A stretch of 64,000 nt of DNA from Teleogryllus oceanicus (lineage: Eukaryota > Arthropoda > Insecta > Orthoptera > Gryllidae). The notes beneath the pieces are model-generated. The model was not told the origin of the DNA. It saw only the letters and a program-made list of their open reading frames with translations, and did no database searches. The DNA is taken from the NCBI GenBank assembly GCA_964035755.1, contig CAXIVR010000005.1, positions 11,030,785 to 11,094,784 of the forward strand, given 5' to 3'. Every line of letters begins with the position of its first letter. The stretch's first letter is position 1. This document shows, one piece after another, positions 1 to 11,850 of the stretch. The translations under genes were made by a program, and so were the position numbers.

Positions 1-87
1 AATTCAGTAAAGAAATTGAGAGAACACAATTGTTTATAAAACTCGTATGTTATTCAACGATGGTGTTTTGCAAATTTACGCCAGCAT

Positions 88-271
88 TTAATTAATTGAT
101 TGATGATTCCGGGCACGTCAACTGAGAAGGTCATTCGTCCTTTAAGTGTAGTGCATGTTTTCTCCTTGGGAGTTGGCGATTATCTTCCTTCGCTTGATAG
201 TGGGTAAGCGCTGACGTACCATGGCTAGCGGGATTTTCTCCAACCAGAAATCTTCCACCATTGTGGCACGC
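88..271 (-). repeat. SINE fragment (3' part), tRNA-derived family
   Basis: This is the 3' half of the window's main SINE on the minus strand. On the plus strand it reads from an ATTGATTGATT tail through CCGGGCACGTCAACTG and GTAGTGCATG to the GCTAGCGGG segment, as in the better copies near 20.6 and 33.4 kb. It is clearly diverged, and the 5' tRNA-like part is absent, either truncated or lost. Confidence 0.85.
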
Positions 272-1898
272 ACAAACCGTGATATATAAAATAATAATAC
301 GGTGATGTAAACTTAATATAATGCGGTTCATGTTATGGGGATAATTTTAAACTTTAAATTTGTTACGATAATTAGTTTTAATAGTTTATTAAGTTGTATT
401 ATGGTTAGCAATTTAACTGTAAAGTCACATTTTAGTTTAACCTATTTTATGTTTAACATTTTGGGGATTCCTCGCATTCCTACGTATTTCACTTGTCAGT
501 GGATAAACTTCGCTGCTGTTTCTTCGAGAAATATTGTTACAGCTTGTACAGGCTGGAGCACGTTTTTCAGAAAATGCCATCGCGATTGACAGCGGAGAAC
601 ATTTGGACGCTAAACATCGTGAAGAGTCGAAGGGCACAAAAATATCGATACTCACAAACCGATTGCTTTTCGCACCCGCTAGCAAGCCGCATGTTGTGCC
701 CAAAGCGTGGATAACTGCTCTTCACCTGCCCCTTCCCACTATTTGTACACTACCGCTGTAAATGTTTGTCAAAATACTTTGATTCTTTTTTAGTTATTTA
801 TGACCTTTTTTAAAGTTATTTTGTTTCTCAGTTCAAAAAAGAGGAAAAATTAAATGTAATTGGAATTTATGAAAATATGTCAAATTTCTAATAATTCTTA
901 GTGATATCGTTTGTAGCTGTTTAACCGTTAAATCAATTCTTTATATTTCATTTATGAAATATCATTTCTTAATCTCAAGAGGATGAACTAGTGAATGTGA
1001 GAAACACTCTTATAATTGAGGAAACTAGTGAACGTTAACTCGTGATCCTGAGGGTGGGGTGAAGGTGAGGTCTTGAGCGACAGGCGACAGGCGTGAGGTG
1101 AGTTTTTCGTTTCTGCTTAAAATGATGTCGTGAGTACCTATAATGTTTGATAATATTATTTTTAATTGAAATAAGGAACTTAATAAACGCTGTCAATTGA
1201 AAGACGAACAGAATATCAGAGTAGAATGGAATGGAAGTGGTGGAGTCCGTATGGAATGTAGACGTTTTATGAACACCTTTGGATCGATTTTCATCAGAGC
1301 AAAGATGAACCGATACATATTCCCGTACGCAACTCACTATATATACGAGTATTTTATCTGGACCCTTTTGTAATGAATAACTTAATTGATTATTGCATTC
1401 TATGCTTTTAAAGTGCACTACGAGTTTTAAGAGACGCATTTTGTTCATTTTCATTACTTCTCGAATTGGTGTTGCTATTTTTCTTCAACATAGTTTTTTT
1501 CGTAGAAAGGAACAATGTGCTTTCCAGCTTACAACACGTATTATTCAAGTTTACATTAACACGAATCATATACTACATGTAAAAACGGAGAACATTCGTG
1601 ATGCAATTGTCAAGAAAGATACGTAGAGTGCGTTGTTCTCACCACGTATTCCAATATCGCCACTTGCTTCCCATTCTTCTCTTGGTAATGCATCAACCAG
1701 CGCACTTCGGTCACTCTAACTCGGTTCATTACGACATCACAACATTCCCTTGATGTCCTGTGCCTCGTCCTCATTGTAGTGCACCGCAAGTCCTCTGTGA
1801 GGGAGCGACAGTTCGCGCTGCACCGCCCGCCGATCTCCGCCCACCGCAAAGAGGGCCCTGCAGACTCCACGCCCACCCCCGTGCAACACGCAGGGTGG
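272..1898. other. AT-rich intergenic stretch, no gene seen
   Basis: Both strands hold only short open frames. The longest, about 139 codons on the minus strand at 1035-1454, has no recognisable motif and a length that chance allows at this base composition. Composition becomes more GC-rich at 1,650-1,898, just before the SINE. I see no RNA gene or promoter. Confidence 0.6.
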
Positions 1899-2436
1899 GA
1901 CCGGGAGCGGTAGCTCAGTGCATCAACTGATGTCACTGCAGCGCCTCTGACCGGGAGGTCCTACGTTCGAGTACCGATAGCGGCAGAATTTTCGACTCTA
2001 GCTTTCCAGCTAGGTCGAATTCAATCGCTGTCTGGAGGAGAATTCTAGCGGCCGGCTGCTCTGATCGGTAGTTTTCCGTGGTTTCTCCGATCAACACCAG
2101 GCGAATGCCGGAGCAGTACCCTGCCAAACGGGTCACAGAACGCGCGCTCTTGCTTGTCCTATCCTCTCCCCTTACACACACACTAACATGCACTACACTA
2201 CCACATATTCCGGGAGACAGGTCTGGAGCTTAGAGCTTGTCCCGGCTGGGACGGTGCCCCATTAGTGAGAGAGTCCTGGTTAGGGCGAAATCCCGCTTGC
2301 CGACGGTAGGTCGGCGCCGGATCTCGCCATCCAGCGAGAAAAGATCACCGCCATCTCCCGAGAAAAAACATGCACTACACTTATGTGACTAATGACCTAA
2401 GCTGTTGCGCCCGTAATAACGAACTAACCAACCAAC
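1899..2436 (+). repeat. SINE, near full length, tRNA-derived
   Basis: The copy starts with a tRNA-like head (GAGCGGTAGCTCAGTGC). A mutated B box follows in CTACGTTCGAGTACC, where the consensus is GGTTCGAGTCC. Then come the family body (CTGTCTGGAGGAGAATTCTAGCGG, ATTCCGGGAG, GTCGGCGCCGGATCTCGCC) and a CCAACCAACC tail. A possible short target duplication, GGGTGG, lies on both sides. Such elements are copied by LINE reverse transcriptase from a polymerase III transcript. This copy encodes no protein. Confidence 0.9.
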
Positions 2437-3450
2437 CACTGGGTGGAGGGCAACGCAAGTGCGCATGTCTCAAATATTTAGCTCCGAAGCAGCTTCTAGA
2501 AAACCTAGTCACACCTTGAAAATTAAATTCTTCCTATTTATTATTGTTTCAACACTCGCCTTTCAAATTGTTTTTAGCGACTATTTGTTGTCCGTAAAAT
2601 TAAGTCCTTACGAGCTAAGCGAATCACTTGTGAACAGCTCTAAATACCTAGCCTCGACTTAAGAAAACAAATTTGATATGATAGATGAGATAATTGAGTT
2701 TCGTCTTCGTTTACGCATTTTTTTTGAGTCGAAATATAATATATTTCAATGACGTTTCTTTCAAAATAAGAGGGTTTATTTTTTGTTAATGGTTTTTCTA
2801 GTTAGATTCGAAAACTCCTGCCACCGTCGAGACACGCACCCCAAGACCTCCCGGTCAGAAGCACTGCAGTGACATTCGTACTGGTAAAGGAGCAACACAT
2901 TTGATTTGATAGAACAGTTGACGAAATAACTGAACCTCCACTCCTCTCGCAACTATCAAAATGAGAGCCCAAGAAAAAGTGCGAAGATATTGATGTTCCG
3001 TTTATTCTCCAGATGGGTTTCCAACCGCGGGTGATTCTTCCTATTGAAACGGCACTTTCATCGTGCAAGCGTCCCGGACGTTGCCGCGAGTAAGGTAAAG
3101 TGGGCACGAGATACCTGCACACTCGAGGAAGTGCGAGCCATGCAAACAGTGATCGAGTGCACAGATATCTCGTGCAAACAACACGGATGTGTGATCAAAT
3201 TGAGCAGTACCTCCCTTGGGAGAATGAGCGGCGAAAAAGAAGGCGAAGAAGGAAAGGTCCTCTGTTGCACATTGTGTCGGAGCAGGTCAAACGCCGAGCG
3301 TTTGTTCCTCGTCGGTCGGGGGAGTGCATCAGAGCGAGTGCCCGGGGGCCCTAGTGCCTTGCCGCCGCCTGGAGCGAGGGCCGGTGCACAGCTGTGGGCG
3401 ACGGCCTTTGAGGCCAAGCCAGGCGCGTGGGCGAGAGGGGAGGAACGAGG
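2437..3450. other. Intergenic stretch with one SINE fragment
   Basis: Apart from the SINE piece at 2807-2885 I see no feature. The part after about 3,040 is GC-richer and leads into the G-rich array. The open frames that begin here run only because the array lacks stop codons. Confidence 0.55.
2807..2885 (-). repeat. SINE fragment (5' tRNA-like part)
   Basis: This is the reverse complement of the family's head. It covers the segment from the ATTTTCGA junction back past GACCTCCCGGTCAGA to the CTGCAGTGACAT part. It is diverged and the body is missing. Confidence 0.75.
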
Positions 3451-3912
3451 CGGGGCGGGTCCGGTCGGGTCGGGTCGCGGCGGGGCTGGGAGGGACAGGA
3501 CGGGGCGTGGAAGGGCGGGGCGGGGCTGGGGTCGGGTCGGGTCGGGTGGGTCGAGGCGGCAAGTCGGTCGGTCGGTCCGGGTCGGGTCCGGGTCCGGTCG
3601 GGTCGGCCGGTCGGGTCCGGTCGGGTCCGGGTCGGGCGGGTCGGGCGGGTCGGGCGGGTCGGGGCGGCGTCGGGGCGGGGCGGGTCGGGCGGCGGGTCGG
3701 GCGGGGGGGCCGGGGTTTGACGGACAGCTCGGGAGAGGGGTCCGGGCGGGGCTGGAGGGACGGACGGGCGGGCAGGGAGTGGGGCATGTCGGGTCGGGTC
3801 GGGCGGGGGCGGGGCGGGTCGGGGCGGGCGGGGCGGGGTGGGGTGGGCGGGGCGGGCGGCTGAGGGATGGTGCGGGCAGGGAGTGGGCATGTCGGGGTGG
3901 GTGGGCGGGCTG
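3451..3912 (+). repeat. G-rich array of GGTCGG / GGGTCGGG units
   Basis: About 460 bp of imperfect 5-6 bp units (GGTCGG, GGGCGG, GGTCCG). The plus strand is almost free of A and is very G-rich. Long open frames exist on both strands only because stop codons cannot be spelled from these units. Runs of GGG at short spacing fit the G-quadruplex pattern on the plus strand. No coding function is inferred. Confidence 0.9.
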
Positions 3913-4059
3913 GCGCTCGGCGAGCGAGTGAGCCTCTCGGGGCCGAGTTATGCGCGGCATCCGCGCTTGCGCCCGCGCGTTCCGGCGCGCGAGCAAAGAA
4001 CTTCTCAATATCCTTAGCCCTCGGAATATACACACTCCGTTATGCCCCTTACGCGCTCC

Positions 4060-4368
4060 CCGCTCGCCTCTCTCTTCTTCCTCCGTCTTTCCTCTCACTA
4101 TTCTTCTCAATCCTTTTTTCTCACTTTCTCGCTTCCAATCACTCCTTTTGGTCTTCTCATCCCTCCTCTCTTCTTCTCTCTCCTTATTTCTTCTTTCCCA
4201 TACTTCTCTTCTATTCCTATCTCCATATTATTTGCACTCACACGTTTTCTCAATCCAGTTTTTCCTACTATAACTTTCCACTAACGTTGCTTCCTTCTTG
4301 TTTTTGTTTGCAGAAGTTCTTGGAAAATTCAAGTGTTGCCACCCTCTTTTTCTCTCTTATTCACCCCT
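4060..4368 (+). other. Pyrimidine tract ending in a good 3' splice-site pattern
   Basis: A CT-rich tract of about 170 bp (4,060-4,230) is followed by a branch-point-like CACTAAC at 4281-4287, a polypyrimidine stretch and TTTGCAG ending at 4315. A possible donor, CCCT|GTAAGC, lies at 4368/4369, which would bound a 53-bp exon. No partner exon was recognised, so this is only a candidate splice signal and may be chance. Confidence 0.25.
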
Positions 4369-4837
4369 GTAAGCCTCCATTTCCTCGCGACTCCTTCGCC
4401 TCTGGTGCTTCTGGGTCTACATCGTTCCGTTTGGCCATGTTGCGTTGTTCTCCTATTCATGACTGCTCTTCAAATTGTCCTGTGTTGTGTACACTCATTT
4501 CGTCTTTGACGGTGTCATATGATTGTCACTGGACATTGGTCACCATATTTCATCATCATGATCACATACAAAAAGAAGAACAGCAGCAGCAGCAACAACT
4601 CTAAAGGCACCCACGGCAGTGGAAATTTTATACGCAGGTTGAGATGACATTTTGAAATATCTAACTAATCTATCGAACCTTCTGTGAGAATACGAGTGAT
4701 ATTCTACAAAGAAAGAAGCAATTCATTGAAAAATAATTTGACTTCTGTTTTAAAACCGCATTTGGCTGTCAATGCATTCTTTCTGAACACGGATGATACA
4801 ATCATTTGAGTTATCAGCACCCGTACGACTCATTTCG

Positions 4838-4996
4838 TTCTAAATCAACACAATTGATGATAATTGGTGACAATTATTCTCTTTATTTACTTATTTGTCC
4901 ATTAACAGTCTTTCAGCGCATTGTTATATATCACTCTTTCTCGCCTTTACCTTTTCTAAATCAACACAATTGATGATAATTGGTGACAATTATTCT
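4838..4996 (+). repeat. 43-bp perfect direct repeat
   Basis: Positions 4838-4880 and 4954-4996 are identical over 43 bp, beginning TTCTAAATCAACACAATTGA. A unique 73-bp spacer separates them, so the offset is 116 bp. The unit contains near-palindromic CAATTGATGATAATTG. The perfect identity points to a recent local duplication. Confidence 0.95.
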
Positions 4997-5080
4997 TAAA
5001 GCTCCATGGATGAAGGAATTTACTATACTAGGCAAATCTAGCTCTTTTTTCTGATTTACCTCCGCTCTAGCTCATTCATT

Positions 5081-6200
5081 CCCTGCCGCCTGCCCCGCCC
5101 GCCGCCTCGCCGCCCTCGCCGCCCCGCCCCCCCGCCGCCCTGCCGCCCCTCGCCGCCCCGCCGCCCTGCGCCGCCCCCGCCCCGCCCCTGCCGCCCCTGC
5201 TGCCGCCCGCCGCCGCCCTGCCGCCCTGGCCGCCCTCCGCCCCGCCGCCCCTGCCGCCCTGCCGCCCCTGCTGCCCGGCCCCCGCCGCCGCCCTCGCCGC
5301 CCGCCGCCCCTGCCGCCCTGCCGCCCGCTGCCCTGCCGCCCGCTGCCCCCGCCGCCCGCGCCCCTGCCGCCCTGCGCCCCGCTGCCCTGGCCCTGCCCCG
5401 CTGCCGCCCCCGCCGCCCCGCGCCCCGCCGCCCCGCCGCCCCGCCGCCCCTGCCGCTCCGCGCCCCGCGCCCCTGCCGCCCCGCCGCCCCCCCGCCCTGC
5501 CTGCCCCTGCCGCCCGCCGCCCCTGCCCGCGCCCCTGCTGCCCCCGCCGCCCCGCGCCCCTGCCGCCCCCGCCTGCCGCCCCTGCGCCCCGCCGCCCCTG
5601 CCGCCCCTCGCCTGCCGCCCCTGCTGCCGCCGCCCTGCTGCCGCCCCGCCGCGCCCCTGCGCCGCCCCTCCGCCGCCGCCCTGCCGCCTCGCCCCGCTGC
5701 CGCCCTGCTGCCGCCGCTCCTGCGCCCGCCCCTGCCGCCGCCCCTGCGCCGCCCCCTGCCGCGCGCCCCTGCGCGCCCCTGCGCCGCCCCTGCCGCCGCC
5801 CCTGCTGCGCCCTGCGCCGCCCCTGCGCCGCCCCTGCGCTGCCCGCCGCGCCCCCGCGCCCCTGCTGCCGCCCCTGCTCGCCGCCCGCCGCTGCCCCCTG
5901 CCGCCGCCCTGCCGCGCCCCGCGCCGCCCCGCTGCCGCCTCCCTGCGCCGCCCCGCCGCCCCGCGCGCCCCGCTGCCCCTGCGCCCGCTGCCGCCCCGCC
6001 GCTGCTCCCGCCGCTCCGCCGCTCCTGCCGCCCCGCCGCCCCGCGCCCCCGCCGCCCCTCGCCGCCCCGCCGCCCCTGCCGCCCCGCCTGCCCCCCTGCC
6101 GCCCCCGCCGCCCCTGCCGCCCCGCCGCCCCGCCGCCCCGCCGCCCCTGCCGCCCCTGCCGCCCCGCCGCCCCCGCCGCACCCGCCGCACCCGCCGCCTC
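5081..6200 (+). repeat. C-rich GCCGCCCCTG array, about 1.1 kb
   Basis: Irregular tandem repetition of CCGCC, CCTGCCGCC and GCCGCCCCTG motifs. Adenine is virtually absent from the plus strand through the core, so three overlapping frames of more than 400 codons stay open on the minus strand and encode only Gly/Ala/Arg strings. I treat these as artefacts. The array decays at its right edge into CGCCACCCCC-type sequence. Confidence 0.95.
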
Positions 6201-6620
6201 GCCACCCCCACGCCCCTGCCACCCACTGCCTCCGGCGCCCCGCCACTCTGCTGCCCACGTCGCCCCGCCATCCCCGCCGCTCCCGGGATCCCTGCCCCAA
6301 CCTCGCCACCCCGCCGCCCGCACCGCCCTCTGCGCTCCCATGGCCACTGCTGTCCCCGCTGCCCCCTTCTCACCACTCCTCGACCGTCGCCCAGCCTCCC
6401 ACATCTCCTGCTACCCTCCCTCCTCCCCTCGTGTGATGCGTCCCCCACTCGTCGCCGCGCGTGCGGTGTTGGTCACGGGCGCACGCACTCTGCCCATGAG
6501 GGCCCTCCGCCGCGCCGCCAACTTTGTTTTAAAGCTGCGCTGCTAAAAAAGTTGCGCGCGCGCTCTTCTGCAGGGCCGTGTGTGCTCGGGGCGCGGGCGC
6601 GGGCGGGGTCATGGTGGAAA
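6201..6620. other. CpG-rich flank of the C-rich array
   Basis: GC-rich, non-tandem sequence with many CpG dinucleotides (CGTCGCCGCGCGTGCGG, TTGCGCGCGCGC). It borders the array and ends in a G-rich patch near 6,590-6,610. It could be an island-type regulatory region, but I see no TATA box, initiator or convincing coding exon. Confidence 0.4.
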
Positions 6621-9600
6621 TTGAGGGCAGGGAGGATGGGGTTGAACGACTCCCAGTGGGTCACCGCGTGAAAAATGCTGAAGCAAATTGTGGAGATGTA
6701 TTTATTAGACGAAAAGACGTTATGCATGGGCTCGAAGTGCACGAGGAAATGACACGTATAATTGGAAACTTCTCACATTTACTGCCACCATTTAAAATAC
6801 GAGGTGATTTTCAGTCACAATGACTACACTAATAATGACGGTATGTCCTAAACGAAGGTTTAACACGTTTTTTAAGGCAGGAATTGTTGTCGAATGTTTT
6901 GTTCTTCAGTAAAATTTCACTAAATAATGAAATCTGACGACCCATATAAGATTTTAAAATATCTTTAATAGGACTTCTACCCGGGAACGTAACTCATGCC
7001 TAGAATTCGTACAAATAATTCAGATGTAGCACGCATGATTATTTGAATGGTTAATGTATTAATATTAGTGAATCGATGTACAGAAACCCTTCGTTGCACA
7101 TACCTAAAGAGAACCATTATTAGACCTTAGATTATTCAGGGATCACTTAATTTTATTACTTTAATTTTAAATTCCAAAATTTGTACTAAACGTCATTCTT
7201 AATTTCATCAACAAATTATTTACAATTTCAGAGCATTTACTGAATAATTAGGTTGACAATGTAAGTTGTACTCGGTTTTATCTGTAACTTTTTGGGTCTG
7301 TCGTTTGTATCCAATAAAATTTCCTTCAAGTCAGGAAAAGGGCAATCTAGCATACCTATGCTGATAATAGTTCTGTACCTTCAACATTTGAAAACACCTT
7401 TCGATACAACAAATAAATATATCTGTTTAAGATAAACTATACAAATATTTTGCATCCATATTATATTATTCTTTGAACTTATATTGATGAAAATATATGA
7501 ATCTGGAAAAGAACGTGTACTTCTTTATCTACCCCTAGACATCTAAGAAAATGTGTACATTTAAATATTTTAATATTGATTTATAGACTTCTGGAAGGTT
7601 ATATTGTTGATACTACTGTGAAGGTTTGACATTCGTTGAACGCTAGATTTAGCAAGAACTACCCGATAGTACTTCAAATGATGACTTAAAGAAGTGAAAA
7701 CGTACTGCGCACGCAACTAAAGGAACGTTAAACAATATTATGGCCTATGAAATGGATGCTAGGGGTTTAGATTTTCTGCCGCTTTCGCTCTCGTTCGGAA
7801 CCACTGCGCGAAGGTCGCAAAAGGGCTTCAGGACGAGTCGAGTCTCTTCAAAGGGCGATGCGCCGCGCTGCAGAGCGAGAGCGAGGGGGGGGGAAGGGGG
7901 AGGGGGGAGGGGAGGAAGACGAGAGGTCGGCACAAGTGGATGACGAGAGGCTGCGTAGTCGAGAAGAGTGCGGAGCGGTTATTACAAAAATGTTACATGT
8001 CTTCTCGAGAGCGTGAGAGTATGAGGTGCGCTTCACGTTTATGCTCATATGAAAAGGGTTAAAAGTCTGTGAAGCGTTATTCAACGTGTCTTTCTTCCTG
8101 TGTTCCACTATCTGTCTTTCTTTCATACGCTGCTTCCAAGTTTAAAAATACGTCACTTTACGTCGTTCAACATTTTGGTCTGGAATAAATTAAGAGAAGT
8201 TGAACATACTTGTCCCAGTTGCAAAGGGTTGTCCCTGTTGAATTGGTTTGCGTGTTATTCACAGAAAAGAGAACAAAATGTATTCACGTAGGACAGGTTA
8301 AATATTTCATTTATATTCAAGAACTGGGAGGAACATTTTGTTTTCCAGACCTCTTTAGTCACATATATATAATATGAGGACAAACATTTAGAAGCTAAAT
8401 TGTTGTAAATGAGAAAGTTTTGAAAGTATTTCAGCAAATGTAAGCAAGAAGAAAGATGTATTTAAAAAATAGAAAAATTAAAAAAAGAATATTACAAACA
8501 TTCGCATTATAAAATGTGTTAACTAGTGATGCTGCAAAGAATGGCACATAATTTCTTGTACTAATTAGTTTTTTATTGTCTTGCGTAGGGGTTAGCTTTT
8601 TGGTTTTGCCCCACCCTCCTTCCAGATGCCATTTTTTAGAAAATTTTGAAAACGTCCCAGGGCCTTCAGGTAAAGTACTCCCCCCCCCACGACCACCACC
8701 AAAACAAATTAAAGAATATCATTCAAAATAGCAGAGCTTTGAGTGAGGCCAAATGGACTGAGGGTACTTACTTTGGCAAATAATCTACGCATAGTTTGGG
8801 CGCTAATGTTGTTCACGGATGGAAAGACGGACGGGGGAGAGATAGTCGGACGGAGAACTGAAATTGAAGATTTATAAAATCGTACTCAACTGTATATACC
8901 GCAAGGTTATATTGGTTAAGGAAACAAGGAAGAAATTGTTATCGTTTCCACGAAAATTATAAAAATCGGGAATCAGTTCATGTCACTAAATCTCATTTAT
9001 ACCATTTAGCGCACACGAGACAAATTGTTTTCAACGAATCACTCATTTCTAAATTTTCTCTCTCTTCTAAGACATATAATTAATTTATTATGACATATTT
9101 ATTTAGGACATGACATTATGTGCAAAAATGATTGGTGCAGTGTCCAAACACTGTACAATATTTCATATTAACATATTCTCATATGGTTTTTTTATATACT
9201 CACTTGTAAATGTTGAAATTCTTATTTCAAATGTTTGGAGTAAAAGAAACAGTCTTCTTCTTTTCTTTTATGTAAGTCATTTATTTATATTGTTAAATAA
9301 CATCAATATATTGATAAGATTTCTCATATTTTACACATTTTTATACAGAGGAAGACTAGGCTGCAACTAATGTGAGGAGAAGAATCCCTTGTACTCATCC
9401 ATTCTTTAACTCCCCCCCCCCAATGTAACTAGTCCAAAGCTGAAAATCGGAAGGGGCTACAGATTTCACAACTTCACCTCTACTGAATATGTGACATTAG
9501 TAGAGTCGGCATATGGTTAAAGTTTACGTTATGTCCTGATTTCAAGCCATTTCTGTAGGAAAGAAGCAAAGGTTTGCTAATGATTCTTAACCTCTTGATC

Positions 9601-9930
9601 AAGCGATGAAAATCCGTCTATTCCTTTTTCACTCTAATCCAAAAGAGGTAACTTCCTTTATAGATGCGAAAACGGGTGAGATTTTCAATTTGATGTACTG
9701 CTTGTCTTCATTAAGGAAAGGTCTTTATGTGCTTAATTTCTCATTTTTCACACATTAAGAATCCCACATTCTAATCTCCGAAGTGCCGGTGTGCTTTAAC
9801 CAGACCGGCACTTGAATTTGAGAAGTTTCAGACACCACCCTTCTATGAATGTTTTATACTCTTAATAGCGACACAAAGGGACATTATTGCAGGTGCTTTA
9901 TTTTCTTGACAACACTTAGGCTTTGCTTGT
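6621..9930. other. AT-rich intergenic stretch with one small GC patch
   Basis: No gene or known repeat was recognised. A GC-rich patch at about 7,780-7,990 contains a purine-only GGGGGGGAAGGGGGAGGGG run near 7,887. Short poly-C runs occur near 8,681 and 9,413. Frames are short and without motifs. Confidence 0.55.
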
Positions 9931-10137
9931 GCTCCATATTTACGAGCCGCGCCGCGCCGCGCGCTTTGGCAGGCAGGAGGCGGCGAGCGCCGCCCGCGCG
10001 CCCCGAGGCCCTGGCGCCGCTTCGCTTTCCATTTTTCCGTCGTCAGCCGCCGCCGCCCCCGGAGGCGGAAACGAGCGCGCGACAGCTGCACGTGCGCCGA
10101 CAGGCGGCGCCACCGTCGCGAGGCGGAACATCAGCGG
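9931..10137. other. CpG island segment before the CCCTGG array
   Basis: Non-repetitive and strongly CpG-rich (GCCGCGCCGCGCCGCGCGC, GAGCGCCGCCCGCGCGCC). It sits abruptly in AT-rich DNA and continues into the tandem array. It may be the island from which the array grew. No transcription start or exon can be assigned. Confidence 0.5.
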
Positions 10138-10806
10138 CCCGCCCTCGCCCTCGCCCTGGCCCTGGCCCTGGCCCTGGCCCTGGCCCTCGCCCTGGCCCTC
10201 GCCATTGCCTCGCCTGCTGGCCCTGGCTCTCCTGGCCCTGGCCCTGGCCCTGGCTCCTGGCCCTGGCTCCCTGGCCTCCTGGCCCTGGCTCCTCGCCTGG
10301 CCTCCCTGGCCCTCGCCCTCCTCGCCCTGGCTCCTCGCCCTGGCCTCGCCCTGGCCCTCGCCCTGGCCCTCGCCCTGGCCTCCTCGCCCTGGCCCCTCGC
10401 CCTGGCTCCCTCGCCCTGGCCCTCGCCCTGGCCCTCGCCCTGGCCCTCGCCCTGGCCTCGCCCTGGCCCTCGCCCTGGCCCCTCGCCCTGGCCCTCGCCC
10501 TGGCCCTCGCCCTGGCCCTCGCCCTGGCTCCTCGCCCTGGCCCTCGCCCCTGGCCCCTCGCCCTGGCCCTCGCCCTGGCCCTCGCCCTGGCCCTCGCCCT
10601 GGCCCTCGCCCTGGCCTCGCCCTGGCCCTCGCCCTGGCCCTCGCCCTGGCCCTCGCCCTGGCCCTCGCCCTGGCCCTCGCCCTGGCCCTCGCCCTGGCCT
10701 CGCCCTGCCTCGCCTGCCTCGCCCTGGCCCTCGCCCTGGCCCTGCCCCTGCCTCGCTGGCTCTGCCTGCCCTCGCCCTGGCCCTCGCCCTGGCCCTCGCC
10801 CTAGCT
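10138..10806 (+). repeat. 12-bp minisatellite CCCTGGCCCTCG
   Basis: About 670 bp of CCCTGGCCCTCG and 6-bp sub-units (CCCTGG, CCCTCG, GCCTCG). Because 12 is a multiple of 3, the plus frames read repeating Pro/Trp/Ser/Arg or Ala/Leu strings of about 300 residues. Perfect periodicity and lack of unique sequence argue against a real protein. Confidence 0.95.
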
Positions 10807-11580
10807 CTCGTTCTCGCTCACGCCAATTCCATCGACTTGGCCCGCGCAGTCGCTCACACCTTTGTCCTCAGTTTTGTAGTTGCACTTGACCTTTCCTTTG
10901 ACATGGTTCTTTCCAACTCCTCCGTCATTGCCGAAGGTCTTGCCTTCTCCTTTGCCCGGGACAACGACTTTCCTTTCGCACTTTCTCCTCAATTTTTACA
11001 TTGCCTGTGCTCTTGCCTTCGTTCACATACATTCTCATATTGCCTTCGCCGAAATTTTTGCCCTAGCACTCTCCCTTCCCCTCGCCCGTTCCATCCCACG
11101 CCCCCATGCCCTCGCTCACGTCCTCGCTAATCCCCGTGCTCACAGCCAGCGACACGCCTCCCTCGGTCTTCTCACGGCAGACCCGAGATCAAGCGACGCT
11201 TCCCCACAACGTCTGCTTGTGGGTTCGATTTTTTCTGGTTGCACGAAAGTCCATTGGATTGCATTTCATTGCATGCGTGTATTGGCAATGTCGGAGTATT
11301 GTGCATCGCCGGAGATGTATGCAGCCCGCTGTTCAATGTTCTGCCTAAACGGCTGAGGCATCACAAGAGTGACAGTTTCTGCGAACAGGGTCATGCGGCG
11401 TAACGAATTTAAGAGTGGAAAATGCATGTGCAGAAGTAAATAGAACGTAGTTAGTATTTTTCAATCAAGACGTTTCGTCTAAACTTGATGACTTCTTTTT
11501 CCACGTGGCCTCCGCACATGCCTCTGCCTTCTCCCAATGCTCCGCCTTTTCCACGCTTTTTTCAAAATTAAAAAACTTCC
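10807..11580. other. Degraded right flank of the 12-bp array
   Basis: To about 11,150 the sequence keeps a loose CTYGCN six-base rhythm (CTCGTTCTCGCTCACGCC, CTTGCCTTCTCC), as if it were an older, mutated part of the array. The rest is ordinary sequence. Open frames of 60-160 codons on both strands look like inherited stop-poor composition. Confidence 0.45.
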
Positions 11581-11685
11581 GGCCCCGGCGGCCTTGAGCG
11601 GCGCCTAAGTGGCGGCGTCGCGACGCAAGGCGGCTCTAGGCGGACGCCACCCGGCCCCCATTGGCCCTCGCACTCTTGCCCCTCG

Positions 11686-11800
11686 CCCTCCGCCCTCGCC
11701 CTCCGCCCTCGCCCATCCGCCCTCGCCCATCCGCCCTCGCCCATCCGCCCTCGCCCATCCGCCCTCGCCCATCCGCCCTCGCCTATCCGCCCTCGCCATC
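11686..11800 (+). repeat. 14-bp minisatellite GCCCTCGCCCATCC
   Basis: About eight units, the last six nearly perfect GCCCTCGCCCATCC, preceded by the variant CGCCCTCGCCCTC. The array sits in a small CpG-rich patch (11,580-11,850). Confidence 0.92.
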
Positions 11801-11850
11801 AGAGAAGTTACGACGAGCGGCGCCCGACGGTCGTGGATGAGCCTTCGCTG

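Noticed and set aside
1035..1454. 139-codon minus-strand frame
   Set aside because: No motif, and a length expected by chance about once in such a window.
3044..4110. Frames of 180-350 codons on both strands over the GGTCGG array
   Set aside because: Same cause: stop-free low-complexity DNA. Coding on both strands in several frames is not credible.
4060..4604. Real protein from the 245-codon frame ending in HHH and a Gln run
   Set aside because: Its first part is the GC array and pyrimidine tract, and the last part has no recognised domain. Only the splice-site pattern is kept as a weak candidate.
5056..6448. Three overlapping minus-strand frames of 417-458 codons
   Set aside because: They encode only Gly/Ala/Arg/Gln strings from a C-rich tandem array that cannot form stop codons. 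All frames are open at once and there is no unique sequence.
9849..10889. A 346-codon frame over the CCCTGG array
   Set aside because: The product is a 12-bp repeat read as Pro/Trp/Leu/Ala strings, and competing frames are equally open.
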